DNA of 64,000 nt, taken from positions 1-64,000 of the forward strand of contig JANQFL010000103.1 in assembly GCA_028277845.1 (NCBI GenBank). Reading direction: 5' to 3'. Numbering within the stretch: position 1 is the stretch's first letter; the number at the start of each line of letters is the position of its first letter. Source of the DNA: Sneathiellales bacterium (GTDB taxonomy: Bacteria; Pseudomonadota; Alphaproteobacteria; JANQFL01). Both the position numbers and the translations under genes were made by a program. Positions 25,999 through 34,066 of this stretch are shown here, piece by piece. The notes beneath the pieces are model-generated. The model was not told the origin of the DNA and searched no databases. It saw nothing but the letters and a program-made list of their open reading frames with translations.

Positions 25999-27153
25999 TC
26001 AGCCTTTGCCGGCGCCGCGCGATTTCGGCTGTTTCGACAAATCGCGCACATGATCGATATTCGGCTCGAATCCGAGTCCCGGGCCGGTGGGCAATGTCAG
26101 CCAGCCGTCCTCGGGTTGCGGCAAATTGTCGAAGATCAGGCCGTAACACTCGACCGCAAGATAGTGGTGTTCGACCAGCCAGCCGTTGGCCAGGCCGGCG
26201 TGAATGTGCATGTTGTGATAGGACCAGGCGCCGCCGTTGGCGTAGGGCGTGTTGAACGCCGCCGCCATGCCGGCGATTTTCGCGCACTGGGTATAACCGC
26301 CGGTAATGACCACGTTGGGCTGAACGACATCGACCGCGCCGGCGGCAAGCAGATCGCGGAAGCGGTAGGCCAGACCCTCGTTCTGGCCGCAGGCCAGCGG
26401 AATGCGCGTCTTGCGGCGCAGCTCGGCCATGCCGCGTACATCGTTCTGGGTAATCGGCTCCTCGAAGAAGGAAATGCCGCAATCCTCCACGGCGCCGGCA
26501 AGCTGGGAGGCATGAAACAGATCGAGGTTGCAGTTGGCGTCGATGTAGAGGGCGATATCCTCGCCGACCGCCGCGCGCACGGCGCGCACGCGCTGGATAT
26601 CCTCGGCGAGGACGTCGGCCGGCGGCCGCGGCTCGTCGCGCCGCCTGAGGGCCCCGTCGCCCACGGTCATTTTGAGGCGTGTAAATCCGTTCGCAACCCA
26701 CAGCTTGGCCGCTTCGGCCAGTTGCTCGCGGTCGAAAACCGAGAAACCGAACGTGGCATAGACCGGCACGCGGTCGCGGGCGGCGCCGAGCAGCCGCCAG
26801 ACCGGCTGTCCGAGCGCCTTGCCCTTGAGGTCCCACAACGCGACGTCGACGGCGGCGATGGCGTGCGACGCGTAACCGGTCTGCCCCCGCGGGCTGAGCA
26901 ACCAGTAAAGGTCATGCCACAACGCTTCGCTTGCCAGCGGGTCCCGCCCGATTATCGCCGGCCCGGCGACCGCGTTGACGGCCTCGGCGACGACTTCCTC
27001 CTCGGTGATGCCCGTCATGCCCCACCCCGTGAGGCCGGTATCCGTATCGATCCGCACCAGACACACCGACAATCCGGTTTTCTTGTCGAGGCCGAGAACA
27101 TCGACGGTGACGGGAAGGAACAGCGGAATGGCTTCGACGTTCGCAATCTTCAT
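25999..27153 (-). CDS. Mandelate racemase/muconate lactonizing enzyme-family protein
   Basis: 384 residues from ATG at 27153 (the track's TTG start lies only 3 nt from the AGGAG). It is an enolase-superfamily barrel: the N-terminal capping domain, then RLKMTVGDG at the KxK position with the second Lys missing, metal ligands in YIDANCNLD and SFFEEPI, and ACGQNEG at the third ligand position, where Gly-Glu is usual. HNMHIHAGLANGWLVEHH forms the C-terminal active-site loop. Proton abstraction from a carboxylate, giving dehydration or racemisation, is expected; the altered residues argue against classical mandelate racemase. It is between tctA and the AMDase gene. Confidence 0.83.
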   Translation of the reverse strand: MKIANVEAIPLFLPVTVDVLGLDKKTGLSVCLVRIDTDTGLTGWGMTGITEEEVVAEAVNAVAGPAIIGRDPLASEALWHDLYWLLSPRGQTGYASHAIAAVDVALWDLKGKALGQPVWRLLGAARDRVPVYATFGFSVFDREQLAEAAKLWVANGFTRLKMTVGDGALRRRDEPRPPADVLAEDIQRVRAVRAAVGEDIALYIDANCNLDLFHASQLAGAVEDCGISFFEEPITQNDVRGMAELRRKTRIPLACGQNEGLAYRFRDLLAAGAVDVVQPNVVITGGYTQCAKIAGMAAAFNTPYANGGAWSYHNMHIHAGLANGWLVEHHYLAVECYGLIFDNLPQPEDGWLTLPTGPGLGFEPNIDHVRDLSKQPKSRGAGKG

Positions 27154-27237
27154 GGCGACCAAATGCTCCTGACTTGATACTGGGACCCCAACACATACGA
27201 GTCCGGTTCGGTCATGGCGGCGGCAGTGACGGCATTA

Positions 27238-28746
27238 TCAATCCCCATCGTCCGCCTCCGGCGCGCGGTTCCGGAAATATGCCGGCAGATAGCGCATCAA
27301 GGGCCAAAACGCCGTGGCGAACGCCACGACCAGAAAGGCGAGCGAGACCGGCCGGGTGACCAGCGGCAGGAAGCTGCCGTCGTAGATCATCAGGCCCGAG
27401 CGCAGATTGACTTCGGCGATGGGCGCCAGAATGTAGCCGATGATGAACGGACCCGTCGGCACGCGGGCCTGAATCATGGCGAAACCGAGGGCACCGAACC
27501 CCAACATGACCCAAACGTCGAACAAACGGTTGCTTTCCGAGAACGCGCCGATAATGCAGAACACGACAATGGGCGGCATCAGCCAGACCCGCGAGACATA
27601 CATCAGGCGGGCGAAAACCGGCGTCGCGACCAGCATGATCAACAGCATGAGCACGTTGGCGACCAGCGCGGCGGCGATGATGCCGTAGGCGCTCTCGGGC
27701 GAATTCTGAAACAGCAGCGGCCCGGGCGTGAGATTGTGAATGACCAGGGCGCCGAGGAGAATCACGTCGATCACGCTGCCGGGAATGCCCAGGGTAATCA
27801 GCGGTACCAACGCACCGTTGACGGCGGCGTTGTTGGCGGTTTCCGCCGCCACGATGCCGTCCTCGCACCCCTTGCCGAACTTCTCGGGGTGACGCGAGAA
27901 GCTGCGCGCGGTGGTATAGGACGCGATGGCGCCGGTCGTGCCGCCGATGCCGGGCAGGATACCGATCCAGGTGCCGATCAGCGACGACCGCACCAAATTG
28001 ACGGCCTGGGCCTTCAGGTCGGACAGCGTCATGAACATGCTGCGCGTCGTCGTCCGCACCCGCTCGAGCGGTTGTTCGATATCGATGACGTCCTTGAGAA
28101 CCTGGCTCAGGACCAGCATGCCGAGAATCACCGGCAGCAGTTGGAAGCCGCTGTCCAGGTCGTGGAACCCGAACGTCATGCGGACAACGCCGGACGCGTT
28201 GTCGACCCCCACCATGGACACGACGGCGCCCAGCACGCCGGAAAGCAGGCCCTTGATCATCGAGCCCTGGCTGACCGCGCTGATCAGCATCAGCGCGACC
28301 AGGCTGATGGCGAAGATCTCGTACGGACCGAACCGCACCGCGATGTCGGCGAGCGGCGGCGACAATGCCGCCAGAAATACCCAGGAGATCAGGCCGCCGA
28401 TAAACGACGCCATGATCCCGAAGCCGAGGGCACGCCCGGGCTGGCCCCGCTTGGCCATGGGAAAGCCGTCCAACACCGTCATCATCGCCGCCGGTGTTCC
28501 GGGCATGCGCATCAAGGTGGCCGAGATCAGCCCGCCGCTCGTCGAGCCGACGTACATGGCCACCAGCAGCACCAGGGCATGGGTGCTTTCCATGAAAAAC
28601 GTCAACGGCAAGGCGAGGGCAATGACCATCGCGCCGCTCATGCCGGGAATGGCGCCGACCACGATACCCACGAACACGCCGAGAAACACCAGCAGAAAGG
28701 GAAGCGGCGCAAACAGTTCCGCGAACGAGGACAGCAATGGCTCCAT
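27238..28746 (-). CDS. Tripartite tricarboxylate transporter large permease, TctA-type
   Basis: 502 residues, about a dozen hydrophobic segments. The TctA signatures are FVGIVVGAIPGMSGAMVIALALPLTF and ILPGIGGTTGAIASYTTARSFSRHPEKFGKG, with GVDNASGVVRMTFGF between. This is the large inner-membrane permease of a sodium-dependent TTT carrier, working with TctB (15 bp upstream) and the periplasmic TctC. The neighbouring AMDase and enolase-superfamily enzyme suggest it imports a malonate-like or other dicarboxylate (inference). Confidence 0.93.
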   Translation of the reverse strand: MEPLLSSFAELFAPLPFLLVFLGVFVGIVVGAIPGMSGAMVIALALPLTFFMESTHALVLLVAMYVGSTSGGLISATLMRMPGTPAAMMTVLDGFPMAKRGQPGRALGFGIMASFIGGLISWVFLAALSPPLADIAVRFGPYEIFAISLVALMLISAVSQGSMIKGLLSGVLGAVVSMVGVDNASGVVRMTFGFHDLDSGFQLLPVILGMLVLSQVLKDVIDIEQPLERVRTTTRSMFMTLSDLKAQAVNLVRSSLIGTWIGILPGIGGTTGAIASYTTARSFSRHPEKFGKGCEDGIVAAETANNAAVNGALVPLITLGIPGSVIDVILLGALVIHNLTPGPLLFQNSPESAYGIIAAALVANVLMLLIMLVATPVFARLMYVSRVWLMPPIVVFCIIGAFSESNRLFDVWVMLGFGALGFAMIQARVPTGPFIIGYILAPIAEVNLRSGLMIYDGSFLPLVTRPVSLAFLVVAFATAFWPLMRYLPAYFRNRAPEADDGD

Positions 28747-28761
28747 AAGACGGCGCGGCCC

Positions 28762-29268
28762 TTAGCCGGGTAAATCGATGTAGAAGAAACCGGTGAAAAT
28801 CCAATGCAGGCCGACGCCCAAAACCAGCGCCACGCCAAGCGCCACCGGGAGCATGCGGACGCGCCGGCCGGCAAGAACCATGATGAAGGCAAAGACAAAC
28901 AACACGGACGCCCAGCGAAATCCCAGCACCTGCCATTCCATGGCCAGAACGTAAAGCACCGTGAGTCCGGCGGCGGCGGCGGCCAAGTCGCGGCGCGGCC
29001 GGGCGGCCGGTGCGTCCGGCGCCGGCGCGCCTTCGCTCTCCGGGTTTGCGGATCCGGACCGGCCGCGGGCGGTCTGCACGGCGGCGGCGATGGACAGAAC
29101 GACCAGCACAAGCCCCGCCCAAAGCGGAAACGCGGCCGGACCGACAGGCTCGAGCATCGGCGGCGGCAATCCGATACTGCTCCAGATGGCCAGCCCGCCG
29201 ACCGCGGCCATGGCACAGGCAAACGCATTGTCGGCCACCCAGGCCGTGAACAAAGACCGGTTCATCAT
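28762..29268 (-). CDS. Tripartite tricarboxylate transporter small permease, TctB-type
   Basis: 168 residues with four hydrophobic stretches, as in TctB: AFACAMAAVGGLAIW, FPLWAGLVLVVLSIAAAVQ, LTVLYVLAMEWQVLGFRWASVLFVFAFIMVL and VALGVALVLGVGLHWIFTGFFYIDLPG. The closing FYIDLPG is the common TctB ending. It sits between tctC (upstream) and tctA in the standard C-B-A order on the minus strand. Confidence 0.9.
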   Translation of the reverse strand: MMNRSLFTAWVADNAFACAMAAVGGLAIWSSIGLPPPMLEPVGPAAFPLWAGLVLVVLSIAAAVQTARGRSGSANPESEGAPAPDAPAARPRRDLAAAAAGLTVLYVLAMEWQVLGFRWASVLFVFAFIMVLAGRRVRMLPVALGVALVLGVGLHWIFTGFFYIDLPG

Positions 29269-29368
29269 CGACCTCCGCTTCCCCGGTGAGACGTCCGTCC
29301 GGGAAAAGGTACCATCGGCGCCGGAAAAGACACCAACGGCCGTTTCCCGGACCGTGGGAAGCGAGCCC

Positions 29369-30328
29369 TTATTGCATCGACGCCTTTACGGTGCCCGCGA
29401 CACTCTCGAACGACTTCATTTCGGCCGCGATATCCTGCTTGAGCTGCGCGCCCGTGCGCACGCGGATCGTACTGAGCCGTTGCTTGTGATACTCGATCAG
29501 TTCCGGGGTCCGCATGACCTTTTCCAGCACGCCGGCAAAGTAGGCGACATGGTCCGGCGACGTTCCGGCGGGAGCCCAAAAACGCCGGTTCAGGCAAGCC
29601 TCGATATCAAGTCCGCGTTCCTTGGCCGTCGGCATGCCCTTCGCCGCGGCGGGCAGGGCCGATCCCATCCACAGGAGTCCCCTGAGTTCATCGCCGGCGC
29701 GTTTGATCCAACCCGGAGACATGAACGCCATGTCCGTGTGACCGCCCTTCATCGAGGCAAAACGCTTCGACGTGCCGCCGGTGTGCACGACTCCGAACTT
29801 GATACCCAGCCTGTCCATCATCATGGCCGCCGGGAAATGGGAAATACCGCCGATGATATCCGCCAGTTTGAGCTGGCCCGGGTTGGCCTTGGCGTACGCC
29901 GTCATGTCGTCAAATGTCTTGAGTTGGGATTTCGCCGGCACGGCGAGATAAAGGCACGACTGGGTGGTTTGCGCCACCGGTTCGTAGGCTGTGGCCGGAT
30001 CGAAGCCGAGCCGGCCGGTGGCCGCCAGCGCGAACATCTCGTTGTGCATCTGCAAGAACGTATAACCGTCGGGATCGGCATCCTTGACCCGCCGGGCACC
30101 GACGGCGCCGCCGGCACCGGTCACGTTGACCACGACCAGCGGCTGCGTCATCAGCTTGTGTTTTTCGATGGCGGCCTGAATGGTCCGGGCCAAACCGTCG
30201 GTTCCGCCGCCGGCCCGGTAAGGCAGAATCAGCTTGATCGGTTTTTCGGGATATTCCGCAAACGCGGCGGAGCCCGCAAAGAGAATCGGTAGCGCCAACA
30301 ACGCTGTGATCAGTTTTCGCCCCATCAT
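29369..30328 (-). CDS. TTT solute-binding protein, TctC/Bug-type
   Basis: 319 residues from ATG at 30328 (preceded by AGGGAGG); the track ORF adds 30 implausible residues. The signal peptide is MMGRKLITALLALPILFAGSAAFA. The mature protein starts EYPEKPIKLILPYRAGGGTDGLARTI, the Bug-family motif in which the carboxylate-binding residues lie. It delivers a carboxylic solute to TctAB in the inner membrane. It is the first gene of the leftward cluster TctC-TctB-TctA-enolase-AMDase, divergent from the LysR gene. Confidence 0.92.
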   Translation of the reverse strand: MMGRKLITALLALPILFAGSAAFAEYPEKPIKLILPYRAGGGTDGLARTIQAAIEKHKLMTQPLVVVNVTGAGGAVGARRVKDADPDGYTFLQMHNEMFALAATGRLGFDPATAYEPVAQTTQSCLYLAVPAKSQLKTFDDMTAYAKANPGQLKLADIIGGISHFPAAMMMDRLGIKFGVVHTGGTSKRFASMKGGHTDMAFMSPGWIKRAGDELRGLLWMGSALPAAAKGMPTAKERGLDIEACLNRRFWAPAGTSPDHVAYFAGVLEKVMRTPELIEYHKQRLSTIRVRTGAQLKQDIAAEMKSFESVAGTVKASMQ

Positions 30329-30430
30329 GGCAGCCTCCCTGGTTCTGGTTGGTTCGGCTTTGCGAACGAGAACCGGGCCACCGGCACCAGCCACCTTTTT
30401 CATCACATCGCCGCTCAAATTGGCTTGAGA

Positions 30431-30460
30431 TTGACAGGCTGATCCTAAACCGACAATTAT
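30431..30460 (+). promoter_or_regulatory. Putative sigma70 promoter of the LysR gene
   Basis: TTGACA at 30431-30436 and AATTAT at 30455-30460 are separated by 18 bp on the plus strand, in a locally AT-rich stretch between the divergent tctC and lysR-type genes. The start codon follows 35 bp later. Confidence 0.45.
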
Positions 30461-30478
30461 ATTTTTTTACCTAAGCCA

Positions 30479-30491
30479 TAACCAAAGGTTA
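30479..30491. promoter_or_regulatory. LysR-type T-N11-A operator
   Basis: TAACCAAAGGTTA is a perfect interrupted palindrome with exactly the T-N11-A layout of LysR-family binding sites. It ends three bases before the ATG of the LysR-type gene, a position suited to autorepression, and lies in the control region shared with tctC. Confidence 0.65.
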
Positions 30492-30494
30492 AGT

Positions 30495-31412
30495 ATGGAG
30501 CTGCGTCAGCTTGGCCATTTTCTCGCGATCGTGGAGCACGGGTCGTTGGGCCGCGCGGCCCTGGCCCTCAACATCACGGAACCGGCGTTGAGCAAGAGCA
30601 TCCGGCGGCTGGAAGACAGCCTGCAGGTTTCGCTGTTCGACCGCGGCACGCGCGGCATGACCCGCACGCCGTTCGGCGATTCGTTTCTCCAACACGCCCG
30701 GCTGATCGTCGGCGAGATCGAGACCACGCGTCAGGAACTGGATGAACTGCGCGGTATCAGCCGCGGTATCGTCCGTATCGGCGCCCGGCCCAGTTTCAAT
30801 TTGACCGTATTGCCGCGGGCGGTTACCCGCATGCAAACGAGCCGGCCGGGCGTACAGGCCGTCGTGCGCGAAGGCTTCATGCCGAACCTGATCACCGAAG
30901 TCATTCAGGGCGACCTCGACTTTATCGTCGTGACCGAGGCGGACGATCTCGATCAAAGCCTCACACAGGAACCGTTGGCAATGAGCCCGGTCGGCCTGAT
31001 GGCCCAGGCCAACGATCCGCTGCTGCGGAAAGGCACGCTTGCCGCCGCCGACCTCGACGGCGCCAAATGGATCCTGCCGTTGCCGACCGATCCGATCCGC
31101 CGCCAATTGGAACACGCCCTCGGGACCATCGGCCTCGATCCGGTCAATGTCGTGGCGGAGTCCAATTCGGTTCTGTTCACCATGTCGTACATCCGCGAAA
31201 CCGGCGCGGTCGGTTTCCTGCCCCGCGCGACGATCGAGCTCGGGCTGGGCTGGGGCCGTGACGACCTTGCGTTCCTCGACGTGCCCGAACTGTCCTGGCA
31301 GCGGCAACTGAATATCATTCGCCGCCGCCGCGCCAGCCTGTCGCCACCGGCGCAATTGATGATCCGGGAATTGAAGGCGGTCAGCGAGGAACTTGGCGTC
31401 GGCATCACATAA
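30495..31412 (+). CDS. LysR-family transcriptional regulator
   Basis: 305 residues. The N-terminal winged helix is MELRQLGHFLAIVEHGSLGRAALALNITEPALSKSIRRLEDSL, followed by FDRGTRGMTRTPFG and a periplasmic-binding-like effector domain (RIGARPSFNLTVLPRAVTRM...). It is divergent from the TctCBA/enolase/AMDase unit and has a T-N11-A site just before its start, so it most likely activates that unit when the transported acid or an intermediate is present. The effector is unknown. Confidence 0.9.
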   Translation: MELRQLGHFLAIVEHGSLGRAALALNITEPALSKSIRRLEDSLQVSLFDRGTRGMTRTPFGDSFLQHARLIVGEIETTRQELDELRGISRGIVRIGARPSFNLTVLPRAVTRMQTSRPGVQAVVREGFMPNLITEVIQGDLDFIVVTEADDLDQSLTQEPLAMSPVGLMAQANDPLLRKGTLAAADLDGAKWILPLPTDPIRRQLEHALGTIGLDPVNVVAESNSVLFTMSYIRETGAVGFLPRATIELGLGWGRDDLAFLDVPELSWQRQLNIIRRRRASLSPPAQLMIRELKAVSEELGVGIT

Positions 31413-31464
31413 AGACGTACTCCCGTACGTTGGGCTCCATCCCCTGCCTGCGGACGCCGGTTTT

Positions 31465-31543
31465 CCAGCCCTACTTCAGCGCCCGGCCGAGATAATCCAC
31501 CGCCGCCTGGGTGCCGCCGGTGCCGTGGGGGGATGTCCAGTGC
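31465..31543 (-). pseudogene. 3'-end fragment of a class V aminotransferase gene
   Basis: About 75 bp almost identical to the last codons of the intact aminotransferase gene at 32670-33857 (including its stop codon), in the same orientation: three substitutions, then one extra G that shifts the frame after ...HGTGG (the minus-strand reading becomes LDIPPRHRRHPGGGG). Homology ends abruptly on the right, where AT-rich DNA begins. It is a direct repeat of a gene tail, not a functional gene. The 221-aa minus-strand ORF that runs through it is a shadow. Confidence 0.75.
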
Positions 31544-31572
31544 CTCCTTCCATTGCAAAGAAAAGATCGCAC

Positions 31573-31614
31573 CATCAAACCCTGGGATCAAACACCTAAA
31601 GCAAGGGTTTGATG
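31573..31614. repeat. 11-bp perfect inverted repeat
   Basis: CATCAAACCCT (31573-31583) and AGGGTTTGATG (31604-31614) are exact reverse complements with a 20-nt loop, just inside the left edge of the AT-rich island. It could be a bidirectional terminator for the LysR gene, lacking a clear T-run, or an element end. Confidence 0.55.
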
Positions 31615-31678
31615 TCATTTGCTATCCGTATTGGAATTAGTCGACCTGCTTGATTGAGACGCAACTTTCGCTACAGAA

Positions 31679-32260
31679 ATGCAACCATTAAGGATAGAAT
31701 ATTGTTTCGTTTCTGTTCAAATTATTGGGCCACCCGACAAGGAGTTAAAACCAAGATACGGATGTTTGGATATGTACTCACTCCTCAACATAGTCGGCGC
31801 TCTAGCCTCGATTGCGGGGCTTGTTTTAACAATTATTGCGATGGATTTCAGAACGGGCTCCGTCGTCGTGCCGACAATTCCATTGAAAAATCTTCCCTTA
31901 TTAATTCTAATATTTCTTGTTTTGGAATATTTATTTGCCCATTTTTTTATAACGTTACTTATGTGGTTCAATAGTCGAATTAATAATGCAACAATTTTTA
32001 TAGTTGGATTTATACTTCTTTTTCTTTCTGGCTGGCAATCGTCCGTTTTGTGTCAATATATCTGGGGAGTTTCTCCCAACTCATCTCTTGATTGGGCGAA
32101 ATACATAGCACTTGGCGCGTTCTGCGTCATTTTACATCCCATGCCTGTACTTGGCTCTTCTTCCAAATTGGAATCAGATTTCGATGATAGTTTTATGAAC
32201 ATGACTTTTGTTTTTGGGATACCTTTCTTTTTTGCTTTCATTACGGCAGGCCTAGGTTAA
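31679..32260 (+). CDS. Hypothetical integral membrane protein of the AT-rich island
   Basis: 193 residues if ATG 31679 is used, 162 if MYSLLNIVGA at 31772 is used; the second start begins directly with a transmembrane helix and is more protein-like. Four or five hydrophobic helices are visible: LLNIVGALASIAGLVLTIIA, PLLILIFLVLEYLFAHFFIT, ATIFIVGFILLFLSGW, AKYIALGAFCVILHP and FVFGIPFFFAFITAGLG. Base composition and codon choice (many A/T-ending codons) differ sharply from all neighbours, which points to recent transfer. I do not recognise the family and assign no function. Confidence 0.6.
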   Translation: MQPLRIEYCFVSVQIIGPPDKELKPRYGCLDMYSLLNIVGALASIAGLVLTIIAMDFRTGSVVVPTIPLKNLPLLILIFLVLEYLFAHFFITLLMWFNSRINNATIFIVGFILLFLSGWQSSVLCQYIWGVSPNSSLDWAKYIALGAFCVILHPMPVLGSSSKLESDFDDSFMNMTFVFGIPFFFAFITAGLG

Positions 32261-32669
32261 TTTTACCCGCGAAATTTTTGCTTTAACTTAACTCGGACTT
32301 GAGCATGTCGCTCTTTACATACCTGCAACAATACTGTTGGCGAGCTCCATAGGCGTTGGCATTGAAGTGTTGAATGCAAGGCCAAAAGCCACTTGGTCTA
32401 CTTTACCTAGTCAAACAAACTAAGTACGAAAACAGTCAATTAGATAATCTAGTCAGCCGCATAAGATTTGCCTGGATTAGTCCATTTTATGTCAGAGACG
32501 TGAAATGGCCATTGATGCTCGAAATGTTGCTGCCAGCAATTCAAAGCATCTTGAAGACAAGTGACTACCATTTACCCACGGTCACAATCGCGAGTTTCTC
32601 GCTGTACTTGCGTCCGGTCCAGGAAACGACTTGCAGGTTTTGGTTCTAGGGTTAGAGCTCCGCCCAGCC

Positions 32670-33857
32670 CTACTTCAGCGCCCGTCCCAAATAATCCACC
32701 GCCGCCTGGGTGCCGCCGGTGCCGTGGGGGATGTCGAGGGCGGCGAGGCCGGTTTCCAGGGCGCCGAGGGTGCCGAGCACCATGGGGGCGTTGGTGTGGC
32801 CCATGTGGGCGATGCGCAGGGCCTTGCCGTCCATTTCCTCGCCGATGCCGATGCCCAGCACCACGCCGCAGGTTTCGCGCACGAAGTCGAGCAGCCGCTG
32901 CGGATCGTAGCCCTGCTTGACCAGCACCGTGGTGACCGAGACGGCCCGTTCCTCGGGCCTTTCGATGTTGAAATCGAGCACCCCGCCGGTGCGCCAGACG
33001 TCGACCGCGGCATGCACGGCGCCGGCCAGCAGGCGATGGCGGCGGAAGGTGTTTTCCAGGCCTTCCTCGAGCAGGATGTCGAAGGCCTTGCGCAGGCCGA
33101 ACAGCAGGTGCTCGGGCGGCGTGCCGCAGTATTTCTGGTAGTGCAGCGGCCCGTCGCGCTGGGTCCAGTCCCAGTAGTAGGTGCGCAGGCCGGCCGACTG
33201 GTGGCGTTCGACCGCCTTGGGTCCGGCGGCGACGAAGCTGAGCCCCGGCGGCGTCATCAAACCCTTCTGCGAACCGGTCACGGCGATGTCGACGCCCCAG
33301 CTGTCCATGGCGAAGGGCATGCAGCCCAACGAGGCGATGCAGTCGACCATGAGCAGTGCGTCGCTGCCGGTGTCGTCCATGGCGGCGCGGATCGCCGGAA
33401 TGTCGTTGACCACGCCGGACGCGGTGTCGATCTGCACCACCAGGATGGCCTTGAAATCCTTGGCGTCGTCGGCCTGCAGGCGCGCCTTGAACGCCGCCAC
33501 GTCGACCGCCGCGTGCCAACTGCCGGGCAGCACCTCGACCTCGACGCCGAGCATGTCCGCCATCATGCCCCAGGCGGTGGCGAAGCGGCCGCTTTCCAGC
33601 ACCAGTACCTTGTCGCCGCGGTTGAGCACGTTGGTCAGGGCCGCCTCCCAGGCGCCGTGGCCGTTGGATGCGTAAATGTAGGCCCGGCCCTCGGTGCGGA
33701 AGACGGTGCGCAGGTCCTCGTGGCACGACGAGGTGATGTCGAGCAGCGAGCCGGAATAGATGTCCACGGCCGGGCGGTGCATGGCGTTGAGCACTTCATC
33801 GGGCACGTTGGTGGGACCGGGGATGGACAGGAATTCGCGGCCGTTGGCGACAGTCAT
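32670..33857 (-). CDS. Class V aminotransferase (serine/alanine-glyoxylate type)
   Basis: 395 residues, PLP-dependent fold type I. The N terminus reads FLSIPGPTNVPDEVLNAMHRPAVD as in alanine- and serine-glyoxylate aminotransferases; ASNGHGAWEAALTNVL precedes the cofactor site; LLMVDCIASLG gives the PLP-ring Asp; and VTGSQKGLMTPPGLSF holds the Schiff-base Lys. It probably transaminates glyoxylate with serine or alanine; 2-aminoethylphosphonate transaminase is less likely by sequence character. Its last 75 bp are duplicated at 31465-31543. It is divergent from the GST gene, with the structured leader between them. Confidence 0.87.
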   Translation of the reverse strand: MTVANGREFLSIPGPTNVPDEVLNAMHRPAVDIYSGSLLDITSSCHEDLRTVFRTEGRAYIYASNGHGAWEAALTNVLNRGDKVLVLESGRFATAWGMMADMLGVEVEVLPGSWHAAVDVAAFKARLQADDAKDFKAILVVQIDTASGVVNDIPAIRAAMDDTGSDALLMVDCIASLGCMPFAMDSWGVDIAVTGSQKGLMTPPGLSFVAAGPKAVERHQSAGLRTYYWDWTQRDGPLHYQKYCGTPPEHLLFGLRKAFDILLEEGLENTFRRHRLLAGAVHAAVDVWRTGGVLDFNIERPEERAVSVTTVLVKQGYDPQRLLDFVRETCGVVLGIGIGEEMDGKALRIAHMGHTNAPMVLGTLGALETGLAALDIPHGTGGTQAAVDYLGRALK

Positions 33858-33878
33858 GACAAAACCTTCGATTTTGGG

Positions 33879-34050
33879 GGTCGATTTCAGAACCGGCGCC
33901 GACTCTTTCGCAAGCGGCGGTGAAAGTCCAGTCCTGTGAGCCTCACGGCGCCGTGACCGCCGGGACGATCACTGCTGACAGGACGGTGTCAGCAGGGTCC
34001 TGTTACATCAACGGGACGCCGGCGCACCGCCGGACGTCTGAAAACCGACC
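33879..34050 (+). promoter_or_regulatory. Structured RNA leader, candidate variant cobalamin riboswitch
   Basis: The 5' region of the GST gene folds into a closed multi-stem RNA. A long-range helix pairs GGTCGATTTCAG (33879-33890) with CTGAAAACCGACC (34038-34050). Inside are GGCGGT/ACCGCC (33916/33956), CTGCTGACA/TGTCAGCAG (33972/33987), GTCCTGTT/AACGGGAC (33997/34010, one G-U) and CCGGC/GCCGG (34019/34029). Primary motifs GGTGAAAGTCC, CTGTGAGC and a terminal CGTCTGAAAACCGACC resemble the core and B12 box of cobalamin riboswitches, in the correct order, but the usual CCCGCAA segment is missing. The box ends just before the GAGGACAAG ribosome-binding site, fitting translational control. Confidence 0.45.
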
Positions 34051-34066
34051 GACGAGGACAAGACCC

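Larger units (their letters stand above)
31541..32663. mobile_element. AT-rich island bounded by direct copies of a gene 3' end
   Basis: About 1.1 kb with visibly low GC (long runs such as ATTCTAATATTTCTTG) in a chromosome that is otherwise very GC-rich. It lies between the truncated aminotransferase tail (31465-31543) and the same tail of the intact gene (from 32664). It contains one plausible gene (membrane protein, about 31679-32260), an 11-bp inverted repeat at 31573-31614, and about 400 bp after the gene (32261-32663) in which no convincing coding sequence is seen. Direct repeats of a gene's 3' end are the usual footprint of site-specific integration, but no integrase is present, so this may be a remnant. 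Confidence 0.5.

Noticed and set aside
30953-31618. 221-aa minus-strand ORF with a Cys-containing N terminus
   Set aside because: It runs antisense through the LysR gene and in a shifted frame through the aminotransferase tail fragment; not a real gene.
32374-32649. 91-aa ORF in the right part of the AT-rich island
   Set aside because: No ribosome-binding site, no family resemblance, and in AT-rich DNA of about 400 bp a chance ORF of this size is plausible; left as unassigned.
33916-33930. GGTGAAAGTCC taken as RNase P RNA (GAGGAAAGTCC)
   Set aside because: The structured region is only about 170 nt and lacks the other RNase P conserved regions and 3' pairing; the cobalamin-like reading fits the order of motifs better.
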